Positions 38,867 through 48,485 are shown, counted from the first letter of the stretch. The stretch: 64,000 nucleotides of DNA from Umboniibacter marinipuniceus (GCF_003688415.1 NZ_REFJ01000001.1:646309-710308); one strand, 5' to 3'. The notes: generated from the letters alone by a model not told the origin. Translations and numbers: made by a program.

Positions 38867-38998
38867 TAAAGCAATAAATAAGTTGCTTTAGGGGCTTTCT
38901 GGATCAGCTTGAACTTAAAGCAATATATTAGTTGCTTTTTGTGGTAGGTGAAACTAATATGTTTCTTTACAGGTAAAAGCAACGCATATGTTTACAGG
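38867..38998 (+). promoter_or_regulatory. hipBA operator sites and promoter region
   Basis: Two inverted repeats with 8-base spacers: TAAAGCAA-8-TTGCTTTA (38867-38890, perfect) and AAAGCAA-8-TTGCTTT (38917-38938, perfect). A third, half-only site AAAGCAA lies at 38976-38982. Centres of the first two are 49 bp apart. E. coli HipB binds TATCC-N8-GGATA, so the same N8 geometry with different half-sites points to HipB autoregulation here. AGGA lies just before the hipB start. Confidence 0.8.
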
Positions 38999-39003
38999 AT
39001 GGC

Positions 39004-39357
39004 ATGAATACTCTACTTCAGCAGCTCAAAAAGAGGCGTTTAGATTTAGGTCTCAAACAAAACGACATGATGTTGCGTGTTGGCGTGTCTCGTCAGCAAT
39101 ATCAACGTTTGGAGTCTAAAGGGAACCCACGGCTGGATACGCTCGAATTGATAGCGAAAGGTTTGAATAGCGAGTTAATGCTTATTCCCAAGGAGAAGAT
39201 CGGGGCTGTTTTCGCCGTTCTTGAAGGTAAATCTGCAGATGAGTGGGAAGCAGGTTCAGAAGGTCCGGGCTCTGGCCAACGAAGCACAACCAAGGCAGCG
39301 AGCAAGAAAAGCCTGTCTGATGATCCGTGGCAAGATTTGCTTGGAGATGACTCGTGA
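39004..39357 (+). CDS. hipB: HipB-like antitoxin (XRE family)
   Basis: A 117-residue DNA-binding antitoxin. The HTH is at LGLKQNDMMLRVGVSRQQYQRLESKGNP, followed by a short linker and an acidic, flexible tail (DDPWQDLLGDDS) that in HipB proteins can bind the toxin. It overlaps hipA by four bases (GTGA). By family, it binds the upstream inverted repeats and also neutralises HipA. Confidence 0.88.
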   Translation: MNTLLQQLKKRRLDLGLKQNDMMLRVGVSRQQYQRLESKGNPRLDTLELIAKGLNSELMLIPKEKIGAVFAVLEGKSADEWEAGSEGPGSGQRSTTKAASKKSLSDDPWQDLLGDDS

Positions 39358-40622
39358 GCAACGCTGTAAACGTTATTCAGTTAACGCTCCATGGAGAACT
39401 GGTAGGTTATTTGGCTGGTTACCTGAATGGCAGGAACGTACTTATTTTTGCCGATGAATTTAGCAGTAATGCTCACCGCTCGACGTTTAGCTTGATCACC
39501 CATCCAGCATTCCCTCACTCTAACAAATTGTTGTCAGAGCCTTGGGCACGAAATCAACGCTTACATCCAACATTATCAAACCTATTGCCAGAAGGGTCGC
39601 TACGAGAGCTTATTGCGCAAGGATTAAAGGTACATGTAGATAACGAGTTTCACATCTTCTCTTATCTAGGGGAAGATTTGCCGGGTGCGATTGTTGCCAC
39701 ACCCTTAGGTCCTGAAGATGTACCTGATAATGTAATGTCGCTTATTTCTGGCGGACATAATCGAGACACTAAAGTTGTGAAGTTCGAGAAATTAGAACGA
39801 GAAAATAAATTTTCGTTAGCTGGTGTCCAGATGAAGTTTTCAATGAAGGAAAAGGATGGGCGTTATAATCTCTCTAAATCTGGGGATTTAGGTGATTGGA
39901 TAATCAAAACACCATCGACAAAACATAAAGACGTTCCTGTTAATGAGTTCTCGGCGATGACTCTAGCGTCATTAGTCGGAGTAGATATACCCGAAATTAA
40001 GCTGGTTGATATGAGCCAGCTGGATAACCTGCCACAAATCAATTTGCCAGACGAAGCCTTTGCTTTTGCAATAAAGCGTTTTGATCGACAGGAGAGCAAT
40101 AGAGTTCACATGGAAGACTTCGCCCAAGTGTTAGTGAAGTATCCCCATGAAAAATATAACTCTGCAAACTATGAGCAGATTGGCCGTGTCCTGTACGAGT
40201 TTTCAGGCGATGCTTTAGCTGACGTCCAGCAGTTCGCAAGACGATTGCTAGTGAATATCTTGTTGGCCAATGGTGATGCGCATTTAAAAAACTGGAGCCT
40301 ACTATACGAAGATAAGGTGACGCCGAGACTATCCCCAGCCTATGACATAGTAACAACAAGTGTGTATATCGATGGGGAACGCAACTTTGCTTTGAATTTA
40401 GGAAAAACGAAGGATTGGTATGCTGTATCTTTCGAAGATTTTAAGGCATGGTCAGAAAAGTCAGGTATACCTTGGCGAGCAATAAAGCCTCATTTGGAAG
40501 ATGTAATGGATAAGGCTCGAGCACAGTGGCATTCGGCTATTGCGGATCTTCCGATGAATGAGGCGCACAAACAAAAGTTAATTGAGCATTGGAAAAATCT
40601 AAATCAAGATTTTAAACTGTAG
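39354..40622 (+). CDS. hipA: HipA-like serine/threonine kinase toxin
   Basis: A 422-residue HipA-family kinase that, in E. coli, phosphorylates glutamyl-tRNA synthetase and induces persistence. It starts at GTG 39354. Ser154 in KFSLAGVQMKF matches the E. coli autophosphorylation site, Ser150, before the P-loop-like LAGVQMK. The catalytic loop is NGDAHLKN with Asp308; Asp331 in SPAYDIV is the metal-binding residue. All key residues are present, so the toxin is likely active. The ATP pocket lies in the centre. Confidence 0.92.
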   Translation: MSNAVNVIQLTLHGELVGYLAGYLNGRNVLIFADEFSSNAHRSTFSLITHPAFPHSNKLLSEPWARNQRLHPTLSNLLPEGSLRELIAQGLKVHVDNEFHIFSYLGEDLPGAIVATPLGPEDVPDNVMSLISGGHNRDTKVVKFEKLERENKFSLAGVQMKFSMKEKDGRYNLSKSGDLGDWIIKTPSTKHKDVPVNEFSAMTLASLVGVDIPEIKLVDMSQLDNLPQINLPDEAFAFAIKRFDRQESNRVHMEDFAQVLVKYPHEKYNSANYEQIGRVLYEFSGDALADVQQFARRLLVNILLANGDAHLKNWSLLYEDKVTPRLSPAYDIVTTSVYIDGERNFALNLGKTKDWYAVSFEDFKAWSEKSGIPWRAIKPHLEDVMDKARAQWHSAIADLPMNEAHKQKLIEHWKNLNQDFKL

Positions 40623-40825
40623 ACGGTAGGTTGATGGATAGGGCAACTAGCGTTAGGCTGGTTTTGTAATCCCCCCGAGAAAAGAGAGCGGTTTTAAGTA
40701 GAGAATTCCATTAAAATTAAGGAAAGGAGTTTTCTGAGAGTAAGTCTAGCTACTTCCAAGGAGTCAAAATCAGTCGAGAGCAAGCTGGCAAAACGTAGTT
40801 TAATTGAAGGCGCTAATAATAACGG

Positions 40826-40978
40826 CTACTTTCTACGCGACTCACCCTCGAGCAATTTAATGTCTTCCTCATCGAGATAGATGCCGATATTTTTGCAGCT
40901 ATGCTCTACAGATAAAGCGACTACCGAAGCTGATAAAAGCATTACTGAAAGGCCGAGTAGAAATGAGTAGGGGTCCAT
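40826..40978 (-). CDS. Small membrane protein in repeat, copy 1
   Basis: A 50-residue product: an N-terminal helix, about residues 5-22 (FLLGLSVMLLSASVVALSV), then a charged tail with YLDEEDIKLLEGESRRK. AGGAAG lies 11 bases upstream. Between the two copies of the module one change is synonymous and one is Val to Leu, which favours a real gene. Function is unknown. Confidence 0.55.
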   Translation of the reverse strand: MDPYSFLLGLSVMLLSASVVALSVEHSCKNIGIYLDEEDIKLLEGESRRK

Positions 40979-41279
40979 AATAAAACGCTCTTCCTAGTGT
41001 TGTTCTAAGTATAGAGCATCTTGATTCAGTTGCGACAGTGCTGAGACCTCGCCTCATTAATTCAAATTACTTTACCCGCGAAAATTTAAGTTAGATCAAC
41101 GCTTTGTACCCGCTTGACGAAAAGAGACGCTCTATTAATTTAAGATGGGAGAATACTGTTCTACTGGGGTGTAGCTAAGCGGCGACCTTCTTAATCACTG
41201 TCAAAACGTGTCAAAACAGTCCGCACATGTGAAGAATGCTCCATTAGAGGCAACCTATGACGTAGCTAATAGTTGATAC

Positions 41280-41343
41280 AGGAGCCTATTGGTCAGCCTG
41301 TGTAACCAGAGCCGATGTGGTTTCTCTGGGCCGGCTAGCTCCT
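41280..41343 (+). other. Nested RNA-like hairpin in repeat
   Basis: Three nested stems can form: AGGAGC (41280-41285) with GCTCCT (41338-41343), AGCC (41295-41298) with GGCT (41333-41336), and CCAGAG (41306-41311) with CTCTGG (41324-41329). Identical in copy 2. It lies upstream of the 34- and 189-codon ORFs, so it may be a leader structure or a small RNA. The rest of this space (about 41100-41430) has no ORF. Confidence 0.5.
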
Positions 41344-41431
41344 TTACATTTATGCGCTATCGAGGTAGATTAGCTAACGGTTTTTAAAGAAACCATCACC
41401 GATTTAAACAGCAACTTGCAGGTGAATAAAC

Positions 41432-41536
41432 ATGGCTAAAGCGTTGAGACTCACTAATTCCGGTCAGCATCCTGCTGACACCTTTGGAACCTCATCAGCC
41501 TTATTTTATAACGTCAATGATCTAATCATTGTGTAG
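41432..41536 (+). CDS. 34-codon ORF in repeat, copy 1
   Basis: A 34-residue ORF with AGGTG eight bases upstream, identical in both module copies. No family is recognised. It ends 36 bases before the 189-codon ORF and may be a leader peptide for it. Confidence 0.4.
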   Translation: MAKALRLTNSGQHPADTFGTSSALFYNVNDLIIV

Positions 41537-41572
41537 TCAGCGCCATGTTTGTTACTTCGCTATGGAGGGAAC

Positions 41573-42142
41573 ATGAGCATTATCAAGTCATACATTTATA
41601 GTCGAATTCGTGAGGTTGGTATTTCTCAAACTCAGCTAGTAGCGCAACTGGGGTATCGAAATATCAACAAGGGATTGCAGCGCCTGGGTTGCTATTTCTC
41701 TGACCCTACAGATAACCTAGGTTTTCAAGATCGCCTTCTTTCCATTCTGGGGGAAGACGAGGGTAAATTTCGATTGGCAATAGATCAGCAGGCTAAGGCT
41801 TTGAATAAACGGCGAGAAGAAATGGATAGGTTGGCGTTCCGCCCTCATCTGCGCTTTAACCCCGCAAAGAAGTTTAAGCCTCAAGGGTTGATGGCTCGTT
41901 GGGGGTTTCATACGGCCAGGGTAATTAAGCTACCTATGGAGTTAGCTAATTTGTCAAAGGATGATGAGCATCGAATGATCGTTGCAGCTTGCCGAGCCCA
42001 TCAGGATGAGTATCAAGAGATGTGGGCGGAGGGTGGTACTTTCGACTATTACCGTATTTATGGAGAAGTTATTCAGCTAGATCAAAATCTTCAAGTGATC
42101 GGCCCGACAGAAAAAGTGACACCTATGATCACCCAGTGGTAG
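41573..42142 (+). CDS. Unknown 189-residue protein of the repeated module, copy 1
   Basis: I do not recognise this protein. The start is ATG 41573 with GGAGGGA just upstream. The N-terminus (about 1-30) reads like an HTH, with REVGISQTQLVAQLGYRN. The rest is helical and basic: QQAKALNKRREEMDRLAFRPH, then a GLMARWGFHTARVIKLP segment and an acidic C-terminal domain with YRIYGEVIQLDQNLQVIG. It could be a DNA-binding element-borne regulator. The copy at 63469 carries several missense changes but stays open. Confidence 0.7.
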   Translation: MSIIKSYIYSRIREVGISQTQLVAQLGYRNINKGLQRLGCYFSDPTDNLGFQDRLLSILGEDEGKFRLAIDQQAKALNKRREEMDRLAFRPHLRFNPAKKFKPQGLMARWGFHTARVIKLPMELANLSKDDEHRMIVAACRAHQDEYQEMWAEGGTFDYYRIYGEVIQLDQNLQVIGPTEKVTPMITQW

Positions 42143-42184
42143 CTGGATAATTCGACAGGTCTCGAGATATTGTTAGACAATAAA

Positions 42185-42215
42185 AAAGCCCAAAGCTAAT
42201 AATGCTGTGGGCTTT
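42185..42215 (+). terminator. Terminator-like hairpin after the 189-codon ORF
   Basis: A 12-bp stem with one mismatch (AAAGCCCAAAGC 42185-42196, GCTGTGGGCTTT 42204-42215) and loop TAATAAT. The T tract is short, being the stem's own three T's. Confidence 0.75.
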
Positions 42216-42772
42216 AAGATACTTTTGGATGTTGCTAGATGCTTGTTTGGTGGAGCCGGGGTTATTGTTGATGGTGCAATAACTTTTTGAAATGTTTCTA
42301 AAATTCATTAAATTTACGCCATATGTGTATTAATTGTATGTAAATTCGTTGATCGTGTTTAATTGAGTTTAGTTTGAATCGATCTGAATAGCAATGAATC
42401 GGTTTGGGGAGGTTTGACGATTAATCTACCCCAGTCGCCGGTTTCTCTTCTCTACCTCGTTGCGCGATTTTTGTTGACGGCAGGCAGAAAATTTTTGTAG
42501 TCTTTTGCGCATAACTTATATTCTTAATTACATAACCATGGACGGTTGCATATTTCTCAGTGCCCAAAGGTGAAAGGATTCTTTTGATTGGGCGTCTTCG
42601 GATAATCAATTGTCTTCAACTAACAGGGCTCCTTAAGTGCCATAGAGTATTACTCAGTTGGTCGAGATAACGGCGTAACGTTTTTACTTTCATCGATCTG
42701 AAAAGTTGCTTTGGTCGACAGCTTTTAATCTGCAGGGGTGGCCTCACGTGTCCAAAGTTTGCTGGTGACAGC
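42216..42772. other. AT-rich spacer, no recognised gene
   Basis: A low-GC space with short frames on both strands that match nothing I know. Its left edge is near the possible end of the repeated module. Confidence 0.4.
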
Positions 42773-43093
42773 ATGCGACCAATACTATCAAACGCTTTGC
42801 CCATCTGTGAGTTCACTTCGAAGATTACAGATGATAGCGTTTATTTGATCGTTAGCTTTAAGGCGGCTGTCGGAGTATACAGCGCCAACGGTAGACTGGG
42901 TTATCTGATATCTGCTAGTAAGCTTCCTCAAGATAGAAGGCCGATTGTTGAGATTTTCGGTAAGTTCAAAAATAATTTAGGTTTCAGCATGAGCAAAACA
43001 GGAATGTGGCAGTATCGGGTTTCTTTTGCGCTCAAAAAGCTAATTGGAAATGTACCGAAACGCGCAGACTATATGTTAAAAATGAACCGTTAA
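42773..43093 (+). CDS. Hypothetical 106-residue protein
   Basis: I do not recognise it. It has an alternating beta-like stretch (DDSVYLIVSFKAAVGVYSANG) and a basic helical C-terminus. The frame is open for about 27 more codons upstream of the ATG without a start, and there is no convincing ribosome-binding site, so it may be a remnant or have another start. It stands just before the NERD-kinase-helicase gene. Confidence 0.35.
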   Translation: MRPILSNALPICEFTSKITDDSVYLIVSFKAAVGVYSANGRLGYLISASKLPQDRRPIVEIFGKFKNNLGFSMSKTGMWQYRVSFALKKLIGNVPKRADYMLKMNR

Positions 43094-43337
43094 ATTACTT
43101 AGGGTAGCGTTAGGGTCACTAACCTAGAGACTGGTGATATGCCACATTTGGTGCATCACCAAGTAACTGAAAAGCCTAGCATTGAAGTGTCTCTTGTATG
43201 GGGGAGTGGACAATTGTTTTTGTTTCGCTGTGATGACATCTTAGTTGTGATGTGTTTGTGCGGCGCTGCTTGAGATCGCAGCGAATGATTGACAGAACTA
43301 CGTGATGCTTTGCATCGCATAAGGTATGGAAGCTTTA

Positions 43338-46300
43338 ATGGAAGTAGTTATTTGGGAGGGTGGACTCCACCTCCAAGAAATTGATGCGATCGACGCAATG
43401 ACAGAAGCGTTTGTTGCTAAGACAACAGCACCAACGAATAGCGTAAAGACTAAGCATAGTTCTATGGCAGCTCAGCTCGGAGAAGCCTTTGGCAAGCCGA
43501 TTGATGAAATGTTTCCCTGGAAGGGTTACGCCGGCTTTAGATTCGTTGATAGCAAAGGTTTTGAAGGTGAATTCGACTTATTACTTATTACCCATGATCG
43601 GGTGTTAATTGTTGAGCTTAAAGATCTAAAAGGCCGAAAAGTAACCTATCACAACGACAAATGGTATTGTGACGGCTTCGAAAAGTATAGATCTCCGGTA
43701 CGTGTAACCCAGAACAAGGTATATTTGATCAAAAATAAGCTCGATAAAATCAACTACGAGTTTTCTAATAGGAGGACGCCCTGGATCGATTTTATGGTCG
43801 TCCTGAGTAACAACAATGATTACTCTGCGCTCCCAGATCAGGAGAAGAGACATGTGATGGGGATAAACGAGTTTTTAAAGTTAGCTGATGAGTCGAAATA
43901 CAATAAGAGGTTTAACGTTCGACAACCTAATTACGCGCTTAACTCCCAATTCTCAATTTTCGATGATCTTATATCTGGCGATAATGTAAAACCTAAGCAT
44001 CTATCCGTACAAAACTATGTCACTACTTCTGAAGACCAAATTTTCCCCCTCCCTGGACAGAGTTCTGTTTATAAAGAATACATTGCTACAAGTGAGGCCA
44101 ACAAAAATGATAAGGCCTTATTAAGGCAGTGGGACTTTGACAAAGTCGGTGACAAAGAGTCGAGAACGCCTGATGGTCGTTACGGCATTATATCCCATGA
44201 ACGCGATGTTCTTGTTGAAATCAAAAACCAAGCACCAGATTTGTACCGTTATTGTCTTCAGCCTAAAACCAATCCTACAAGTGAAGAAATTACTCGACAA
44301 TTTCATGAACTCTATGATTTACCAGCGGATCACAAGCGGCTCAACGAGTATATTAATCAGTACGTCGAGGGCTATGACGACTCTGAAAGGATAACGTTGG
44401 TACAGGTACTGCTCCAGCAGTTCGCTGATCTACACCAGGCTAATATCGCGCATCGTGATATCGGCGATCATAGTATTTGGCTGTCTCCTAGTAAGAAGGT
44501 CTCTCTTTCTAGCTTCATATCATCGTACTACCAGCCTCTAGGGACAGTTGGTCGCAGAAGAGATCTACTAAGTGTGGGGGTTATCCCGCTCCCCGAGGAT
44601 GACCGCACCGTTGATGTTAATGAGCTTGGAACTCCCTTTCATCGTGATGTTTACGCGCTAGGGGTTGTATCGCAGCTGATTCTGACGGGGCAGCGTGTAA
44701 CAGTTGATAATATAAATGCAGCATTAGCTGAAATATCAACATCTCGAGAATGGTATAGCAACGTTCTCCAAAAGGCAGTTAGTACTGATCCAGTTGCTCG
44801 CTTCAAGAATGCTGCTGAGTTTCGGGATGCATTCACTGAAGCTAAGCCATCCACAGAAACCTATCTACTTCATAAGGAAGAGCAACTTGAAATATACCGT
44901 AAGAAACTCAACCCCTACAAAGTCTACCCTGTAGAAGAGGAATTGATCGATAATGACTTCAAAGAAGTCTATATGTCAGGCGATTCAGTTGTCCGACTTT
45001 GGAGTGATGTTAGTCCAACCGTAGACCAGCCCCAATTATTTCAAGCGTGTATCGACTTTCTTAGTAAAGCCAGCAGGCTGTCAGCGGTAAATTCGATCTA
45101 TCTAGCAGCAATCCAGGACTTTGGGATTACGTCAAAAACTAGCCAACTGTTTCTAGTTCAGGAAAATGTAGAAGGTAAAACATTAGCTAATTGGCTTGAA
45201 GATGAACAAACCATCGAAAGCAAAAAGCAAGTCATTGATCAAATTGTTCGCGGTATCGAGTATCTTCATGGTATTGAGGTTTTTCATGGCGACTTGCACC
45301 CCGGAAATGTCATTGTATTGGACGACGGAGACGGTCTATCGGTTCGTTTTATCGACTATTTGGATTTCGTTAAGTCCGGTGAAAGAGTTAGAAATCACCG
45401 TTATAGCCCAACCAATATTGACTCAGCTAGCGAATCTTCATGCGATATCTTCGCCGTAATTCGTATGTCTGCAGAGATCTTGGACATTGATTGGGGCTGT
45501 ATTGAAACTTCGACCGAGGAGTATCCTGAATTAGTTTCTGCCATTAACCAGGAGCAACAAGGGGTGGGTTCATATCTGTCATTAGATAGATTTAAACAGG
45601 CAATTGAGATCGAGTTTACTGATAGCGCTGACCTTAATTTTATCAATATTATCACTCGCTCTGACGACAACCGACCTGACGCCTGTATTCTTCCCGATAA
45701 CGAAGAGCTGTTTATTCATGTTGAAGCAGCGAAGTCTAAGGGGGAGGTGAAAATACATTTTTCAGGTGTAGGTGGAAGTATCAATATTTTTTACATGCCT
45801 AAGTCCGGCATTGCTAAGGGAAATGCCCCTTTTCATGACAGTGACACTGCTAGCGCCTGGGAGAGAAAGAATAGCCAGCTGGTTACAAATTCGAAGCTAA
45901 AGGTTAGCTTTGATAAATATTCTGACTATTCAGAGCTTAACGACTTCCTCTCTACATTAGACGGCTTTAACGGAATTGCAGAATCTGTACTTCGAGAGAA
46001 AGAAGAAGCTAATCGTGAGCCAGATGAGGACGAATCAGAACCTGATCTCGATATTAAAGCCCAAGAGGCTCCCTCTTCCATCAGTGGAGATAACCGAACT
46101 GGGAAGCCGTCTGTTATTGAAGGATCAAGTACTAAGGTAGTAATCAAAAGGAAAATTCTTAACCTAGGGTTAAAGTCTCCGGGGGTTGGGGTCGAGAAGA
46201 AGTTAAGGCCAAAACCACAGAAGATATGGCGTTCGATGATTGACACTGAAGTAGATGCTCTACCTACGATTTCGCTCACAGCGAAGCCAGACTTCTCGCC

Positions 46301-48485
46301 GGAACATGGCCAGACAAAATTACAATACGTCACTAGCTCTAATTTCATGGACAAGTTCTCTCATGATGATGAGGTTGAACTAATAAGAAAAGTCGACGAC
46401 AAGATTTATAGCTGCGGAAAGCTCGACATAAAAGAGAGCAATAATAGGTTTCTATATGTAACTTCGATAAGTTCGAAATCCCAATTCAACATTGATGATA
46501 CTTTATATCTTCGAACCAACTCGGAGCGCTCATCATTTACCAGACGTAAGAAGGCTGTTGATCGAGTTCTCGATAGAACGAGCGTCATCCCCGATTTGGT
46601 TGATTATTTTGGCGACTGCAGCGCTGATAAAGCTATCGAGTATTCAAAGCCTCCCACCGATGATGATTTTTCTGTTTATGATCGCGATGATGGTCATGGC
46701 GGCGTTATTTCACTCAATGAAAGGCAACGAGCTGCATTCTCTAAGCTTGTTACCACAGGGCCGGTTTCATTGCTTCAAGGCCCGCCAGGCACTGGAAAGA
46801 CAGAGTTTATTGCAGCATTCACTCATTATCTTATTAGCAAGGAGGGGGCAAGACACATTTTGCTAGTGAGTCAGTCTCATGAGGCTGTGAATACGGCTGC
46901 CGAGAGGATTCGTCAGCATTGCTCCATGCATAGCACTGATCTCGATGTGGTGAGGTTCAGCAATCAGTCATCTAATATTTCGTCGGGCTTGGTGGATGCT
47001 TACTCGGTGTATTTGATTGAGGAACGTTTGGCGGAATTTCGAGCACAATACGCTGAGAGGCTGTATTCACTTAAGGAAGCTCTGTGCCTACCCAAGGAAT
47101 ATCTTGAAGCGGTAGTGGAAAAAGAGTTAAGTTTGAGTAAGCGCATTAAGGTCCTTTCACAGGTTAAGTCTGACGTGGACAGCATGCATATCGACAATCC
47201 TGATAGAGAGCGATTATTTCAAGTAGCTAACAATATTAGGCTTCAGATTACAGCCCAGTGTAGTGAACAATACGGTGTTTCGGTGGAAGATCAGTCCACG
47301 CAAGAGATTCACAAACTGGTTAATGACAGTATTGCAGCCAGATATGGAATCGCACCCAACGAGTCCAATCGTGTGAGACTGATGATTGCCCTTATGAATG
47401 ATTATCAAGAGCGCTTAGATACAAGCCCTGGAAGCTATGAAGAGTTCTTGGCTCGTTCTAGAACCTTGGTTTGCGGAACTTGTGTAGGAATGGGGTTGGG
47501 CCATCTCTCTGTTCGAGACAACCAGTACGACTGGGTAATCATCGACGAAGCAGCAAGGTCTATTTCAAGTGAGCTCGCCATTGCCATGCAGTCTGGTAAG
47601 CGTGTTCTCCTTGTTGGTGACCACAAACAGTTACCGCCAACTTACCAGGATGAGCACAAGGTAGAGCTATCTCGTAGCCTCAAGATCAATAAGAGTGACC
47701 CCGACTTCGATTGGGTTTTGAAAAGTGACTTTGAACGTGCTTTTGAGTCTGAATACGGACAGGCTGCCGGAGCCAAGCTTTTGATTCAATACCGTATGGC
47801 AGAACCTATAGGAAACATGGTGTCTGACGTTTTTTATGATTCAGAATTGAAAACCGGAAGCCGACATATTCCCGACATATATAGAGACCAATGCCCTCAA
47901 TTGTCAGCCCCGGTAGCTTGGCTAGATATTAGCCCAATCGGTAGCTGTGCGAGAAGCCAGCAAGACAACAATCACAGCAGCTTTAATTCCGAAGAAGCTG
48001 AACAAATCATTCATTTGCTAAAACAAATCGAGGAAAATTCTGACTTTGTAAAAAGTCTTGCCGAGGTTGCTGGTGACGAACCTGCAATTGGTGTTATCTG
48101 TATGTACGGCGCACAGAAACGCCTTTTGTTCAGAAAGTTCAATGAGCAAATATGGTCTGACGAATTTGTGGATATGGTAAAAATTGATACTGTTGATAGC
48201 TATCAAGGCAAGGAAAATCGTGTGATTATCGTATCAACGACTCTGAATACCTCTGATAAAAATCCAAGGTTTCTTAGGGTTCTAAATCGAATTAATGTTG
48301 CATTGTCCAGAGCAATGGACCGGCTTGTGATCGTTGGTGCTACAGATATGTGGAAGGGAAAGAATAGCCGATACCCCCTTGGTAAAATCGCTAATTACAT
48401 GCAAGAAAATCAAGGTGCAGATTATTGCTTTGTTAAAGCGAAGCCAACTCAGTCTAAAGGTAGGGGTAAAAATGTTAAACGATAA
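43338..48485 (+). CDS. NERD nuclease - kinase - kinase - SF1 helicase fusion
   Basis: A protein of about 1715 residues. ATG 43338 is preferred because GGAAG sits five bases ahead; ATG 43326 is in frame. Numbering here is from 43326. Domains in order: NERD nuclease (about 45-195) with the PD-(D/E)xK triad Asp84, Glu97, Lys99; a kinase-like domain around 300-520 with His376-Arg-Asp378; a second kinase-like domain around 530-720 with HGDLHPGN (654-661) and IDYLDF; a charged linker; then an SF1 (COG1112/UPF1-like) helicase with Walker A GPPGTGKT (1152-1159), Walker B DEAA (1407-1410), GDHKQLPP, QYRM and, near the end, VDSYQGKE and NVALSRAMDR. Its stop overlaps the next gene by 14 bases. It resembles known kinase-helicase defence proteins, notably Mokosh type I; this is inference. 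Confidence 0.85.
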   Translation: MEVVIWEGGLHLQEIDAIDAMTEAFVAKTTAPTNSVKTKHSSMAAQLGEAFGKPIDEMFPWKGYAGFRFVDSKGFEGEFDLLLITHDRVLIVELKDLKGRKVTYHNDKWYCDGFEKYRSPVRVTQNKVYLIKNKLDKINYEFSNRRTPWIDFMVVLSNNNDYSALPDQEKRHVMGINEFLKLADESKYNKRFNVRQPNYALNSQFSIFDDLISGDNVKPKHLSVQNYVTTSEDQIFPLPGQSSVYKEYIATSEANKNDKALLRQWDFDKVGDKESRTPDGRYGIISHERDVLVEIKNQAPDLYRYCLQPKTNPTSEEITRQFHELYDLPADHKRLNEYINQYVEGYDDSERITLVQVLLQQFADLHQANIAHRDIGDHSIWLSPSKKVSLSSFISSYYQPLGTVGRRRDLLSVGVIPLPEDDRTVDVNELGTPFHRDVYALGVVSQLILTGQRVTVDNINAALAEISTSREWYSNVLQKAVSTDPVARFKNAAEFRDAFTEAKPSTETYLLHKEEQLEIYRKKLNPYKVYPVEEELIDNDFKEVYMSGDSVVRLWSDVSPTVDQPQLFQACIDFLSKASRLSAVNSIYLAAIQDFGITSKTSQLFLVQENVEGKTLANWLEDEQTIESKKQVIDQIVRGIEYLHGIEVFHGDLHPGNVIVLDDGDGLSVRFIDYLDFVKSGERVRNHRYSPTNIDSASESSCDIFAVIRMSAEILDIDWGCIETSTEEYPELVSAINQEQQGVGSYLSLDRFKQAIEIEFTDSADLNFINIITRSDDNRPDACILPDNEELFIHVEAAKSKGEVKIHFSGVGGSINIFYMPKSGIAKGNAPFHDSDTASAWERKNSQLVTNSKLKVSFDKYSDYSELNDFLSTLDGFNGIAESVLREKEEANREPDEDESEPDLDIKAQEAPSSISGDNRTGKPSVIEGSSTKVVIKRKILNLGLKSPGVGVEKKLRPKPQKIWRSMIDTEVDALPTISLTAKPDFSPEHGQTKLQYVTSSNFMDKFSHDDEVELIRKVDDKIYSCGKLDIKESNNRFLYVTSISSKSQFNIDDTLYLRTNSERSSFTRRKKAVDRVLDRTSVIPDLVDYFGDCSADKAIEYSKPPTDDDFSVYDRDDGHGGVISLNERQRAAFSKLVTTGPVSLLQGPPGTGKTEFIAAFTHYLISKEGARHILLVSQSHEAVNTAAERIRQHCSMHSTDLDVVRFSNQSSNISSGLVDAYSVYLIEERLAEFRAQYAERLYSLKEALCLPKEYLEAVVEKELSLSKRIKVLSQVKSDVDSMHIDNPDRERLFQVANNIRLQITAQCSEQYGVSVEDQSTQEIHKLVNDSIAARYGIAPNESNRVRLMIALMNDYQERLDTSPGSYEEFLARSRTLVCGTCVGMGLGHLSVRDNQYDWVIIDEAARSISSELAIAMQSGKRVLLVGDHKQLPPTYQDEHKVELSRSLKINKSDPDFDWVLKSDFERAFESEYGQAAGAKLLIQYRMAEPIGNMVSDVFYDSELKTGSRHIPDIYRDQCPQLSAPVAWLDISPIGSCARSQQDNNHSSFNSEEAEQIIHLLKQIEENSDFVKSLAEVAGDEPAIGVICMYGAQKRLLFRKFNEQIWSDEFVDMVKIDTVDSYQGKENRVIIVSTTLNTSDKNPRFLRVLNRINVALSRAMDRLVIVGATDMWKGKNSRYPLGKIANYMQENQGADYCFVKAKPTQSKGRGKNVKR

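Larger units (their letters stand above)
40663..42104. repeat. Long direct repeat, copy 1 of a multi-gene module
   Basis: This 1442-bp stretch recurs at 62559-64000 in the same orientation with 17 substitutions by eye and no indel (about 98.8% identity). The left end starts TTTGTAATCCCCCCGA in both copies. The module holds a 50-codon minus-strand ORF, a nested hairpin region, a 34-codon ORF and a 189-codon ORF. Its right end is unknown because copy 2 runs out of the window. Confidence 0.97.

Noticed and set aside
40663..42216. Possible retron (structured RNA next to an ORF)
   Set aside because: The ORF of 189 residues has no reverse-transcriptase motifs such as YxDD, and no RT is nearby.
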